DNA of 34,148 nt, taken from the NCBI GenBank assembly GCA_945863605.1, contig CAMAZP010000031.1, forward strand, positions 1 through 34,148, written 5' to 3'. Positions 8,630 to 16,872 of the stretch are shown here, in pieces. The notes beneath the pieces were generated by a model. That model saw nothing but the letters and a program-made list of their open reading frames with translations. It was not told the origin of the DNA and made no database searches. This stretch comes from Chitinophaga pinensis (GTDB taxonomy: Bacteria > Bacteroidota > Bacteroidia > Flavobacteriales_D > Crocinitomicaceae). Every line of letters begins with the position of its first letter. Position 1 is the stretch's first letter. The position numbers and the translations under genes are program-made.

Positions 8630-8657
8630 AGCCCGTCATATGACGGGCTTTTTTTTT
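8630..8657 (+). terminator. Intrinsic terminator after the universal stress gene
   Basis: AGCCCGTCAT-ATGACGGGCT is a perfect 20-nt palindrome (stem of about 8-9 bp with a small loop) followed by nine T residues at 8649-8657. It ends only 16 nt before the fbp start codon. Confidence 0.85.
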
Positions 8658-8673
8658 AGAAATAATAATTAAA

Positions 8674-9690
8674 ATGTCAAAACTAATTACACTTCAAGAA
8701 TTTATTTTAAAAAATGAAGCTGATTATTCATTCGCAACAGGTGAGTTATCCCGTTTGCTTAGTGATATCGCAGTTGCTTCTAAGATTGTTTCAAGAGATA
8801 TTCGCAAAGCTGGTTTGGTTGATCATATTATTGGTGCTCAAGGTGGACAAAATATACAAGGTGAAGAACAACAAAAATTAGATGTAATTGCAGATATTAC
8901 TTTTATTAAAGCATTCGAGCAAGGTGGAGAGGTATGTGGAATTGCATCTGAGGAAAATGAAAATTTTGTTGCTTTTAAAAGTGAAAAATCAAAAAATGGA
9001 AAGTATGTAGTCCTTTTTGATCCTTTAGATGGTTCAAGTAATATCGATGTAAATGTTTCAATAGGAACTATTTTTTCAATTTATAAAAGACTATCTCCAA
9101 TTGGCAATGAAGCAACAATAGAAGATATGTTACAACCAGGTACTGAGCAGATTGTTGCAGGTTATGTTCTATATGGTTCCTCAACAATGCTTGTTTATAC
9201 TACCGGAAATGGAGTTAATGGTTTCACTTTAGATCCCTCAATTGGGGAGTTTTGTTTATCTCATCCTGATATGAAGATGCCAGAAATTGGTCGATTATAT
9301 GCAATGAATGAAGGTAATATTTTTGAATGTGAAAAAGGATTAAGTGACTATATCAAATATTGTCAAAGTAGAGAAAATCAAACAGGCATGCCTTATTCAG
9401 GAAGATATATTGGTTCTTTAGTAGCCGATTTCCATAGAAATTTAATAAAAGGAGGCATTTATATTTATCCAGATGTACTTTCAGCTCCTGAGGGAAAGTT
9501 AAGGTTGCTTTATGAATGTAATCCATTAGCATTCATTGCAGAACAAGCTGGAGGTTTAGCATCAACTGGAAGAAAAAGAATTTTAGATATAAAACCAGAA
9601 CGTTTACATCAACGAGTTCCTTATTATGTGGGTTCAAAACTAATGGTGGAAAAAGTAATGCAATTTATTGAGGCAACTGAAAATAAGTAA
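8674..9690 (+). CDS. fbp: Fructose-1,6-bisphosphatase, class I
   Basis: This 338-residue enzyme hydrolyses fructose 1,6-bisphosphate to fructose 6-phosphate in gluconeogenesis. The metal-binding signature [10 protein letters not shown] is at residues 116-125. GIASEE at about 89-94 supplies further metal ligands, and [26 protein letters not shown] with [24 protein letters not shown] is the substrate-binding C-terminal half. Length matches the class I family. The start ATG lies just after the T-run of the upstream terminator, leaving no room for its own promoter, so expression must come through or from upstream of that hairpin. The ABA4-like gene follows after 26 nt and is probably co-transcribed. 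Confidence 0.97.
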   Translation: MSKLITLQEFILKNEADYSFATGELSRLLSDIAVASKIVSRDIRKAGLVDHIIGAQGGQNIQGEEQQKLDVIADITFIKAFEQGGEVCGIASEENENFVAFKSEKSKNGKYVVLFDPLDGSSNIDVNVSIGTIFSIYKRLSPIGNEATIEDMLQPGTEQIVAGYVLYGSSTMLVYTTGNGVNGFTLDPSIGEFCLSHPDMKMPEIGRLYAMNEGNIFECEKGLSDYIKYCQSRENQTGMPYSGRYIGSLVADFHRNLIKGGIYIYPDVLSAPEGKLRLLYECNPLAFIAEQAGGLASTGRKRILDIKPERLHQRVPYYVGSKLMVEKVMQFIEATENK

Positions 9691-9716
9691 ATCATCAAAT
9701 TTTTAATTATCAATAA

Positions 9717-10127
9717 ATGAATTTTATATTTAATTGTATAAATGTATTTGCATTCTTGGGTTGGTTGCTCCTGTTTGTTGCACCCTCATGGAAGAATACT
9801 CAATTTATAATTAACAATGGGATTCTTGTCACACTTGCATCTGTTTATTTTGTCTTTGTTGCTAGAGGAATTTCAACTTTTAATTTGCTAGATTTTTCGA
9901 GTTTTGATAAAGTGAAAATTTTATTTTCAAATGATTATGCTCTTATTACTGGTTGGATTCATTATTTAATCTTTGACTTATTTGTTGGTTTATACATAGT
10001 AAGAAAATCAATTGAAATAGGAATTTCAAGGTGGATTTATAGTCTCATTCTACCTTTTACATTTTTATTCGGACCTATTGGTTTTCTTATTTTTAATTTT
10101 GTATCTCTATCTAAATCAAAGTACTAA
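9717..10127 (+). CDS. ABA4-like (DUF4281) integral membrane protein
   Basis: The 136-residue protein is almost entirely hydrophobic with four predicted membrane helices (about 5-22, 32-50, 75-98, 108-130). The pattern ALITGWIHYLIFDLFVGLYIVRKS followed by FTFLFGPIGFLIF matches the ABA4/DUF4281 family as I know it. The plant member ABA4 is needed for neoxanthin formation, and bacterial members have no settled role. It follows fbp by 26 nt and is likely in the same transcript. No carotenoid gene is visible nearby, so a pigment role here is speculation. Confidence 0.75.
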   Translation: MNFIFNCINVFAFLGWLLLFVAPSWKNTQFIINNGILVTLASVYFVFVARGISTFNLLDFSSFDKVKILFSNDYALITGWIHYLIFDLFVGLYIVRKSIEIGISRWIYSLILPFTFLFGPIGFLIFNFVSLSKSKY

Positions 10128-10234
10128 TTTTTCGAAATCTAAACTTTAATTTTTGATAACTCTCTTATTATAGCTTTAAGAAAAAATAATCATTGAATTT
10201 ATTAATAATTAATGTGTAAAATCTTAATTTTTGC

Positions 10235-10242
10235 TACTTTTG
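10235..10242 (+). promoter_or_regulatory. -7 promoter box for the SRP RNA
   Basis: TACTTTTG matches TAnnTTTG in full and ends 3 nt before the predicted RNA 5' end, the spacing expected for a Bacteroidota promoter. Confidence 0.55.
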
Positions 10243-10245
10243 TAT

Positions 10246-10343
10246 GGGGTAAGTCTTTTACGACCAGCTCCCTCTTAATCCTCCAGGACGGGAACGTAGC
10301 AAAGGCATGAGGTTGTAGCGGTGCGATAAGAGTAGCTTACCCT
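10246..10343 (+). ncRNA. ffs: Signal recognition particle RNA, small bacterial (4.5S) type
   Basis: About 98 nt fold into one long hairpin. The ends GGGTAAG (10247-10253) and CTTACCC (10336-10342) pair, and the apical part holds the conserved Ffh-binding region (CCAGGACGGGAACGTAGCAA, then AAGGCA). This corresponds to the CAGGTCCGGAAGGAAGCAGCC tip of the E. coli molecule. It acts with Ffh in co-translational targeting to the membrane. The gene stands alone, with a perfect -7 box immediately upstream and an intrinsic terminator about 40 nt downstream. Exact ends are uncertain by a few bases. Confidence 0.9.
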
Positions 10344-10384
10344 TCTTTTAAAAATTCAATAAATTATAATAGATTACAAAAAAA

Positions 10385-10417
10385 AGACTGCTGTTTATAT
10401 CAGCAGTCTCTTTTTTT
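10385..10417. terminator. Bidirectional terminator between SRP RNA and GAPDH
   Basis: AGACTGCTG (10385-10393), loop TTTATAT, CAGCAGTCT (10401-10409), then C and seven T residues on the plus strand. A run of A precedes it, so it also works on the minus strand. It can end the SRP RNA transcript and, on the minus strand, the GAPDH mRNA whose stop codon overlaps its edge. Confidence 0.85.
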
Positions 10418-11867
10418 AATAATAAATCGCCCTTCTAACTTTCGTAACATATTTTGCCAATCTTATAACTTGTTTTGTGTAACCAAATTCATTGTCATAC
10501 CATGCATACAAAACAACATTTTTACCATCTTTAGAAACGATAGTTGCATTAGAATCGAATACTGAACAACACGTATTTCCTATAATATCACTCGAAACTA
10601 ACTCTGGGTCAAATGAATAATAAATTTGATTTACTAATTCACCATTCAACGCGGCATCTTTGATTATTGCGTTTACTTCATCAATTGAAGTAGAATTTGT
10701 TAATTCAAGACTTAAAATTGCCAATGATCCATTAGGAGTTGGAACACGAACAGCGTTTGCAGTTAATTTATCTTTCAATTCAGGAATTACTTTAGTAACA
10801 GCATTTCCAGCACCTGTAGATGTTATAACCATGTTAACAGCAGCTGAGCGACCACGTCTTGGTTTTTTGTGCATGTTATCCAACAAGTTTTGATCGTTGG
10901 TGTAAGCATGTACTGTTTCAATATGACCTTTAACAACGCCATATTTATCATTGATAACTTTCAAAATAGGTGAAATAGCATTAGTTGTGCAAGATGCAGC
11001 TGAATAAATTGTTTCACTTTCAACATCTAAAGTTTCCTGATTGATACCATAAACAACATTTGGAATTTCTTTTCCTGGTGCAGTTAACAATACTTTTTCA
11101 GCGCCTTTTGCTTTAAGGTGTCTTGATAAGGCTTCCCGATTGGTAAAAACGCCGGTGTTATCAATAATCAAAGCATTATTAATACCGTATTCAGTGTAAT
11201 CAATATCTTCAGGATTTGAAGCATTTATCATTTGAACAATTTGCCCATTAATGATTAAATTTTTATTTTCAAGGTCTTCGATAACTGTTCCTTTAAAAGC
11301 TCCATGAACAGAATCATTACGTAGTAATGAAGCTCTCTTTACGATGTCAGCATCTGAGGAACCGCGAGTAACGATTGCACGTAAACGTAATTGTTGACCT
11401 TTTCCTGCTTGTTTAATTAACTCGCGAGCTGCTAATCTACCGATACGACCAAAACCATACAATACAACGTCTCTTGGTTCAATTTCCTGTCCATCATTCA
11501 AGTTTAAATTACCAATTTTTGTATTTAAGAAAGCTTGTTTTGATTCGTAATTAGAACCTTCAGTTAACCATTCACTTGCTAATTTACCGATGTCTAATTT
11601 TGCAGATGTAATTTTCATTTCAAGAATCAACTCGGCCAATTCACTTGTGGTGAAAACATCAATTGGTCGATTTACAACTTTACCTGCATATTCATGTAAA
11701 TTCAATATTTCAGAGATTGTTACATCTGTTAATTGATTTCTGAATAGAACTAATTCGATACCTTTATCATAGAGCAAAGCCCCAACTTTACTTTGCAGTT
11801 TTACTGCTGCTCTTTCACGCTCAATGTGAGATTTGAGCTCTTTTTCATAACCAACTACTGTTTCCAT
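10416..11867 (-). CDS. gap: Glyceraldehyde-3-phosphate dehydrogenase, long form
   Basis: The NAD-binding motif YGFGRIGR is at residues 137-144. The catalytic cysteine is C293 in SAASCTTNAISP, and the partner histidine is about H320 in HIETVHAYTNDQNLLD. The following KKPRRGRSAAVNMVITSTGA is the usual phosphate-binding region. At 483 residues it is some 140 longer than classical GAPDH. The extra length is an N-terminal helical extension (about 1-130) seen in a class of longer GAPDHs in Bacteroidota and some other bacteria. It serves glycolysis or gluconeogenesis. It has its own -7 box just behind the rpoD terminator and a terminator at its end, so it is a single-gene unit. Cofactor preference cannot be read from the sequence by eye. 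Confidence 0.95.
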   Translation of the reverse strand: METVVGYEKELKSHIERERAAVKLQSKVGALLYDKGIELVLFRNQLTDVTISEILNLHEYAGKVVNRPIDVFTTSELAELILEMKITSAKLDIGKLASEWLTEGSNYESKQAFLNTKIGNLNLNDGQEIEPRDVVLYGFGRIGRLAARELIKQAGKGQQLRLRAIVTRGSSDADIVKRASLLRNDSVHGAFKGTVIEDLENKNLIINGQIVQMINASNPEDIDYTEYGINNALIIDNTGVFTNREALSRHLKAKGAEKVLLTAPGKEIPNVVYGINQETLDVESETIYSAASCTTNAISPILKVINDKYGVVKGHIETVHAYTNDQNLLDNMHKKPRRGRSAAVNMVITSTGAGNAVTKVIPELKDKLTANAVRVPTPNGSLAILSLELTNSTSIDEVNAIIKDAALNGELVNQIYYSFDPELVSSDIIGNTCCSVFDSNATIVSKDGKNVVLYAWYDNEFGYTKQVIRLAKYVTKVRRAIYY

Positions 11868-11892
11868 GCTTATTTGATTAATTGATTGAATA

Positions 11893-11900
11893 CAAATATA
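11893..11900 (-). promoter_or_regulatory. -7 promoter box for the GAPDH gene
   Basis: The minus strand reads TATATTTG, a full TAnnTTTG match, 25 nt before the ATG and directly after the rpoD terminator. Confidence 0.55.
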
Positions 11901-11910
11901 TAAAGCAAAA

Positions 11911-11943
11911 AAGGCTATCAGTTGCGAACTGATAGCCTTTTTT
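11911..11943 (-). terminator. Intrinsic terminator downstream of rpoD
   Basis: AAGGCTATCAGTT and AACTGATAGCCTT form a perfect 13-bp stem with a GCG loop, flanked by A and T runs on both sides. It follows the rpoD stop on the minus strand by about 10 nt and separates it from the GAPDH gene. Confidence 0.88.
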
Positions 11944-11951
11944 GAAAAATA

Positions 11952-12818
11952 TTATCCTAGATAGGATTTTAATAATTTATTTCTGGATGTATGACGAAGT
12001 CTTCTAATTGCCTTTTCTTTGATTTGACGAACGCGTTCACGAGTCAAATTAAATTTAGCACCAATTTCTTCCAACGTTAAACCGTGATTCATTCCTATTC
12101 CAAAAAATAGGCGTATGATTTCTCTTTCCTTGTCTGTTAATGTACTTAATGAACGTTCGATTTCTTTTTGCAAAGATTCTGCCATTAGAACATGGTCTGT
12201 TTTAGGTGCATCGTTGTTTGCCATTACATCCATTAATGTTCCACCATCTTCGTTTGTAGTTAGGGGAGCATCCATTGATACATGACGACCTGATACGTTT
12301 AAACTTTCTTTAATCTTATCTTCAGGAACTTCTAATGCTTCTGCTAATTCTTCTGCTGAAGGTGGTCTTTCAAATTCTTGTTCTAAACGAGAGAATGCTT
12401 TGTTAATTTTGTTTAAAGATCCAACCTGGTTTAGAGGTAAACGAACTATACGAGCTTGTTCAGCTAGTGCTTGCAAGATTGATTGACGAATCCACCATAC
12501 TGCGTATGATATGAACTTAAAACCTCTTGTTTCATCAAATTTCTGAGCTGCTTTAATCAAACCAAGATTTCCTTCATTAATTAAATCGGGTAGGGTAAGA
12601 CCCTGATTTTGGTACTGTTTTGCAACAGATACAACAAATCGAAGATTGGCTCTTGTTAATTTCTCCAGGGCACGTTGATCTCCGGCTTTAATCTTTCTTG
12701 CTAACTCTACTTCTTCTTCTGCTGTGATTAGTTCTTCACGACCAATATCTTGTAGATATTTATCAAGTGATTGACTTTCGCGATTGGTAATTGATTTGGT
12801 AATTTTTAACTGCCTCAT
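11952..12818 (-). CDS. rpoD: Primary sigma factor RpoD/SigA (short Bacteroidota form)
   Basis: The 288 residues carry region 1.2 ([27 protein letters not shown], about 17-45). They also carry region 2 with [41 protein letters not shown] and the -10 recognition helix [22 protein letters not shown] (about 56-120). Region 3 lies at about 130-205, and region 4 ends in the helix-turn-helix [29 protein letters not shown]. Region 1.1 is missing, as is usual for the principal sigma of this phylum, which reads TAnnTTTG-type promoters. It binds core RNA polymerase for housekeeping transcription. It is monocistronic, ended by a strong terminator. A possible but imperfect -7 box (TTACTTTG) lies at 12874-12881. 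Confidence 0.96.
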   Translation of the reverse strand: MRQLKITKSITNRESQSLDKYLQDIGREELITAEEEVELARKIKAGDQRALEKLTRANLRFVVSVAKQYQNQGLTLPDLINEGNLGLIKAAQKFDETRGFKFISYAVWWIRQSILQALAEQARIVRLPLNQVGSLNKINKAFSRLEQEFERPPSAEELAEALEVPEDKIKESLNVSGRHVSMDAPLTTNEDGGTLMDVMANNDAPKTDHVLMAESLQKEIERSLSTLTDKEREIIRLFFGIGMNHGLTLEEIGAKFNLTRERVRQIKEKAIRRLRHTSRNKLLKSYLG

Positions 12819-12873
12819 TCTAGACTTTATCTCACTGTTAAATTAATACTAATTTCCATTAAGAAATGGTTGG

Positions 12874-12881
12874 CAAAGTAA
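12874..12881 (-). promoter_or_regulatory. Possible -7 box for rpoD
   Basis: The minus strand reads TTACTTTG, one mismatch from TAnnTTTG, about 55 nt before the ATG. It is the best candidate in the 155-nt gap after the HtrA gene. Confidence 0.35.
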
Positions 12882-12973
12882 CGCCAAAAAAAACGATTAC
12901 TAAAATTTTAGGCCTATTTTTTTTGTTTTTTTTGAAGCTTTTGCGTTTACCAAAAACTATGCCTTATTTACAA

Positions 12974-14446
12974 TTATAAACCAAATCCAACGAAATCTCT
13001 CTTACCGCTTTCCGACATCACCTCTAAGAGAATTCCACGATTGATACCATTTAGTTTTGAAGTTAATTGTTCAACGGTTTCGACAGGTTCATTGTTTAAT
13101 TTTGTTATAATCGTGCCTTCCTTCAGACCAATCGATTTTAGTTTACCTGTACCGATAGAACTAACTTTAACTCCATAAGAAATGTTCAATTCCTTTTTTT
13201 CTTTCGTTGTCAATTCAGTAAATGTTGCACCTAATGCAAAATTTTTCTTTATTTCTTCCTTAGTCATTAACGTAGTTTCTCCGTCTTTGTTACGTAACAA
13301 TAATTCTTTTACAACCTCTTCTCCATCTTTTTTACGAATTGTTAACGAAACTTTATCGCCTGGACGTCTTTTACCAATTTCTTCTTGTAAGCTTGCAACT
13401 GAGTTAACTTCTTTATTTCCAATTTTTAGGATAACATCTCCATCTTTTAATCCTGCCTTGTCTGCGCTACCATCTTCAATTACTTTTGCAAGGAAAACTC
13501 CTTTGAGATTTGTAAGACTATTTTTTTCTTTGATTTCTTGAGTAATATCTGCAATTTGAACACCTAAGTAACCACGTTGTACAATTCCATAATCAATTAA
13601 ATCGCGCATTACTTTTTCAACTAAATTTACGGGTACAGCAAATGAATAACCACTATAACTTCCTGTTTGAGAAGCGATTGCAGTATTTATTCCAACTAAT
13701 TCTCCACGTGTATTTACTAATGCTCCACCACTATTTCCTGGGTTTACAGCTGCATCAGTTTGAATAAATGATTCAATAGGAACAGCGTCTTTATTTGTTC
13801 GATCACCCAAAAGATTAATATTTCTTGCCTTTGCAGAAACGATTCCAGCAGTTACAGTTGACGTTAAATTAAAAGGATTTCCAACTGCAAGTACCCATTC
13901 ACCGATTTTTAAGTCGTCGCTATTTCCAAGCGGAATTGGTTGGAAACCTGAGCCTTCAATTTTTAAAACAGCAATATCTGTAGAGGGGTCTGCTCCGACA
14001 ATTTTGGCTGAATATTTTGAGTTATCATTTAGTATTACTTCAATTTCACTTGCGTCTTTCACAACGTGATTATTTGTTACAATGTAACCTTCGGATGAAA
14101 TAATTACACCTGATCCAGCACCAGCACCGAATTGTTTGAACTCTCGACCTCCAGCACCAGGACCATAGAAAAACTCCTGAAAAGGATCACGTTGAAAGGT
14201 CGTCTGAACAACTTTTGTCGTAACGTGAACAACTGAATTAATAGTATTTGCTGAAGCTTCTGTAAAATCAACAGAGGTTCCAGCTAGATTATAGCCTACC
14301 GGTTGTGCATTATAATAGCGGTTGCCATCAATTACTCTATCAGAAAGTTTGTCAGTTGGTTGATTTAGTACTACAAATGTCGCTAAAGGGAGTGTTCCTC
14401 CTAAAATTCCAATTCCGAAAATTTTTAAAAAGCCGAGATAGTTCAT
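12974..14446 (-). CDS. HtrA/DegQ-family periplasmic serine protease with two PDZ domains
   Basis: The 490-residue protein begins with a signal-anchor-like hydrophobic stretch (about 5-27). The trypsin-like domain follows, with the catalytic triad H127 (VTNNHVV), D157 (STDIAVLKI) and S239 (NPGNSGGALV). PDZ1 covers about 290-380 (RGYLGVQIADIT, then GSADKAGLKDGDVILKIGNK). PDZ2 covers about 410-488 and is more diverged (SIGLKEGTIITKLNNEPV). Length and order match the Do/DegQ group, which degrades or refolds damaged envelope proteins. The Gly-rich loop before residue 112 corresponds to the LA loop. It is divergent from comB. A weak -7-like box (TAAACTTG) is at 14472-14479 on the minus strand. Whether the N-terminus is cleaved or stays anchored is unclear. 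Confidence 0.95.
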   Translation of the reverse strand: MNYLGFLKIFGIGILGGTLPLATFVVLNQPTDKLSDRVIDGNRYYNAQPVGYNLAGTSVDFTEASANTINSVVHVTTKVVQTTFQRDPFQEFFYGPGAGGREFKQFGAGAGSGVIISSEGYIVTNNHVVKDASEIEVILNDNSKYSAKIVGADPSTDIAVLKIEGSGFQPIPLGNSDDLKIGEWVLAVGNPFNLTSTVTAGIVSAKARNINLLGDRTNKDAVPIESFIQTDAAVNPGNSGGALVNTRGELVGINTAIASQTGSYSGYSFAVPVNLVEKVMRDLIDYGIVQRGYLGVQIADITQEIKEKNSLTNLKGVFLAKVIEDGSADKAGLKDGDVILKIGNKEVNSVASLQEEIGKRRPGDKVSLTIRKKDGEEVVKELLLRNKDGETTLMTKEEIKKNFALGATFTELTTKEKKELNISYGVKVSSIGTGKLKSIGLKEGTIITKLNNEPVETVEQLTSKLNGINRGILLEVMSESGKRDFVGFGL

Positions 14447-14471
14447 AGTGTTTAATATTAAAATTTCTATG

Positions 14472-14479
14472 CAAGTTTA
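14472..14479 (-). promoter_or_regulatory. Possible -7 box for the HtrA gene
   Basis: The minus strand reads TAAACTTG, one mismatch from TAnnTTTG, 25 nt before the ATG. Confidence 0.3.
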
Positions 14480-14608
14480 CAATATTATGAGAATTGTTAA
14501 AATTTGATCAGCGTTAAAGATTGTTAAGCTATATCCTAAGAAATCATAATTTAAAAATTGATTTTTATTCAAAAACAATAAGAAATTCTTTCTAATTACA
14601 AATCCTTC

Positions 14609-14616
14609 TACCTTTG
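14609..14616 (+). promoter_or_regulatory. -7 promoter box for comB
   Basis: TACCTTTG matches TAnnTTTG in full, 15 nt before the comB ATG. It would drive comB and the overlapping downstream gene. Confidence 0.55.
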
Positions 14617-14631
14617 TCAAAAAAAATATAA

Positions 14632-15354
14632 ATGACTGATTTGAGAAAACATGTTGAGGTTTGTTTTACACCCGGTGAATATCCCTATTATAAAGATGAA
14701 TTTGAGATTGTAGTTGTAATAGATGTTTTGAGAGCAACTTCTGCTATTTGTGCTGCATTCGACAATGGGATTAAATCCATTATTCCTGTTCCTACAGTTG
14801 AAGAAGCGTGGGAATATAAAAAGAAAGGTTATTTGGCTGGAGCTGAACGTAAAGGTCAAATTGTCGAAGGTTTTGATTTCGGTAATTCTCCTTTCTCTTA
14901 CATGAATGAAGAATTTCGTGGAAAAGATGTGGTGCTTACAACAACCAATGGTACAAAATCATTAGATGTTGCAAAAGATGCTGAAATTGTGGTTGTTGGT
15001 TCGTTTCTTAATCTTCAAGTTTTAAGTGAATGGTTAGCACAACAAGATAAAAATGTATTGTGTTTGTGCTCTGGTTGGCAAGATAAATTTAATTTGGAAG
15101 ATACGATTTGTGCCGGTGCAATCTCTGATTATTTGATTTCAACTGGGAATTTTACTTCGGACGAAGATTCATCAATTGCATCTAAATATTTGTATTTGTC
15201 GGCTAAAGATAATTATTTTGGATATTTAAAATCTAGTTCACATAGAAGAAGATTAAAAAACTTAAATTTGAACGATGATATTAAATATTGTTTAACGCCA
15301 AATCAGTCTAATTCAATACCAATTTTAAGAAATGGGAAACTTGTCAAATTATAG
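14632..15354 (+). CDS. comB: 2-phosphosulfolactate phosphatase (ComB family)
   Basis: The 240 residues carry the ComB motifs VIDVLRATSAI (29-39), AGAERKGQIVEGFDFGNSP (69-87) and LTTTNGTKSL (102-111), then LCSGWQDKFNLEDTICAGA. The family removes phosphate from 2-phosphosulfolactate with magnesium, giving sulfolactate. It was described first in coenzyme M synthesis but is widespread in bacteria that do not make coenzyme M. In Bacteroidota a link to sulfonate or sulfonolipid metabolism is plausible but unproven here. No ComA-like synthase lies in the window. It has its own -7 box and overlaps the next gene by 23 nt, so the two are co-transcribed and probably translationally coupled. Confidence 0.92.
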   Translation: MTDLRKHVEVCFTPGEYPYYKDEFEIVVVIDVLRATSAICAAFDNGIKSIIPVPTVEEAWEYKKKGYLAGAERKGQIVEGFDFGNSPFSYMNEEFRGKDVVLTTTNGTKSLDVAKDAEIVVVGSFLNLQVLSEWLAQQDKNVLCLCSGWQDKFNLEDTICAGAISDYLISTGNFTSDEDSSIASKYLYLSAKDNYFGYLKSSSHRRRLKNLNLNDDIKYCLTPNQSNSIPILRNGKLVKL

Positions 15355-16345
15355 AAAAATAGTTTTTGTTCTTCCTCTCGTTATCATATATCTTTTGGGA
15401 AGCGGAACGAGAAAAACACAAGCTGTTCAATGGGGATTTTTTGGTCACAAACGTATCAATAGAATAGCTGTTTTTACATTACCTCCGGAAATTTTTGGTT
15501 TTTACAAAGAACACATTGAATTTTTAACTGATCATTCTGTCGACCCTGACAAACGTCGCTATGCTGTTGAAGGTGAGGCACAATGTCATTATATTGATTT
15601 AGACCACTATTACAAACCGGGACAAAATCCGTATGAAATTATGCCCCGTAAATGGAAAGATGCAGTAGAGAAATTTACTGAGGACACGCTACAAGCATAT
15701 GGAATTGTTCCTTGGCACATCCAAGTAATGAAAAATAAACTTCAACGTGCTTTTGAGTCTAAAAATGTGGATCTAATTTTAAAGTATTCTTCTGAAATTG
15801 GACATTATATTGGAGACGCACATGTACCTTTACATACAACCGAAAACTACAATGGACAAATGTCTGGACAGAAAGGAATTCATGGTTTATGGGAAAGTCG
15901 TTTGGTGGAAATCAATGCTGAAGATTATGATTATTTTGTTGGTAAAGTTAAATATGTTAAAAATGTTCTTGATTTTGCCTGGGAGGCCGTTGAAGGTTCT
16001 CACAATGCACTGGATTCTGTACTGCGCATCGAAAAAGAGCTCACAAAAGTATTCCCCTCCGATAAAAAATATGCGTTTGAGCAACGTGGAAATGTAACAA
16101 TTTCAACTTATTCAAAAGAATTTTGTGATTTGTATCACAAACGAATGAATGGAATGGTTGAGCGTCGTTTGCGCAGAGCAATAATTGCTGTTGGTTCTAT
16201 TTGGTATACCGCTTGGGTTGATGCAGGACAACCAGATTTGTCAAAGTTACAAGCTAAACAGCCGACTCCTGAGTTATTACAAGAATTTAAGGAATTAGAT
16301 GCACATTTTCATAATGATCAACACAAAGGTAGAATTTGTGAATAA
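15332..16345 (+). CDS. Secreted zinc-dependent phospholipase C / S1-P1 nuclease-fold protein
   Basis: The 337 residues start with a hydrophobic export segment (about 8-24). The mature part begins near W34GFFGHK, where an N-terminal Trp and H39 are typical zinc ligands of this fold. Further ligand candidates are H86/D89/H92 (CHYIDLDHYY), H158/D162/H164/H168 (IGHYIGDAHVPLH) and H184/E188 (HGLWE). This is the trinuclear-zinc pattern of the phospholipase C and S1/P1 nuclease superfamily. Sequence alone does not tell which phosphodiester it cuts. It should act in the periplasm, on the cell surface or outside the cell. The start ATG lies 23 nt inside the end of comB, an unusual coupling of a cytoplasmic phosphatase with an exported hydrolase. 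No terminator is seen in the 161 nt that follow. Confidence 0.85.
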   Translation: MGNLSNYRKIVFVLPLVIIYLLGSGTRKTQAVQWGFFGHKRINRIAVFTLPPEIFGFYKEHIEFLTDHSVDPDKRRYAVEGEAQCHYIDLDHYYKPGQNPYEIMPRKWKDAVEKFTEDTLQAYGIVPWHIQVMKNKLQRAFESKNVDLILKYSSEIGHYIGDAHVPLHTTENYNGQMSGQKGIHGLWESRLVEINAEDYDYFVGKVKYVKNVLDFAWEAVEGSHNALDSVLRIEKELTKVFPSDKKYAFEQRGNVTISTYSKEFCDLYHKRMNGMVERRLRRAIIAVGSIWYTAWVDAGQPDLSKLQAKQPTPELLQEFKELDAHFHNDQHKGRICE

Positions 16346-16506
16346 TTAATTAACATAAAATTATTTAACTTCAATTTGTAAATTGATGGTTAGTTTATTT
16401 CGATTTTTTGACCACACGTAAAATAATTTTTATAGTATAGTTGCACTAACTAATTCTTTAGACTCATATTTTATCAATTTCTCATAATTTTTAATCATTT
16501 TGCAAG

Positions 16507-16872
16507 ATGACCATCAACGAACTATTCAAAGCGTTTACAGATATTGAATTTCAAGCCAATCGATTGATGAAAATCAGAAATTTCGAAGATGGACATTTAC
16601 AGCAATTCGATATTCGTTCAGAGGAAGTTCGAGTCGAAGTTTTAAGACTAGATTTGAGCGAGGAGCTCAATGAGGAATTTAATAACTTAGGTCGAATTGA
16701 TTGTGATTTCATGCCGAAAATCAATTTTGGTCATACGTTCCTTAACATTCTTACTTTTGGACTTTACAAAAAAAGATTCATCGCCAAGGAACGTGAAATC
16801 TATTTTTTAGGAGAAATCAATCAACGTAAAAAATTGTTTTTACACACAAAAAATCAACTCAAAGACAATTGA
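16507..16872 (+). CDS. Hypothetical protein, 121 residues
   Basis: I do not recognise this family. The protein is charged and mixed alpha/beta in appearance, with no signal peptide. One short hydrophobic patch (FGHTFLNILTFGLYKKRF, about 74-91) is too polar for a convincing membrane helix. Its stop TGA overlaps the ATG of the methyltransferase by one base (TGATG), so the two genes are very likely co-translated. The start is preceded by TTTTGCAAG, resembling a very short leader. It may be a partner of the methyltransferase. No function can be given. Confidence 0.7.
   Translation: MTINELFKAFTDIEFQANRLMKIRNFEDGHLQQFDIRSEEVRVEVLRLDLSEELNEEFNNLGRIDCDFMPKINFGHTFLNILTFGLYKKRFIAKEREIYFLGEINQRKKLFLHTKNQLKDN

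Noticed and set aside
10128..10240. tRNA or small gene before the SRP RNA
   Set aside because: No cloverleaf or open frame was seen in this AT-rich stretch; only the SRP promoter box is convincing.
12901..12973. Terminator after the HtrA gene
   Set aside because: The stretch has A/T runs and the 8-nt palindrome TAGGCCTA but no stable GC-rich stem placed before a U-run on the minus strand.
13182..13541. 119-codon plus-strand frame inside the HtrA gene
   Set aside because: Antisense to the PDZ-coding region, Ser/Phe/Pro-rich shadow.
16346..16506. Terminator or small gene after the phospholipase-like gene
   Set aside because: 161 nt of AT-rich DNA with stops in all frames and no hairpin-plus-T-run.
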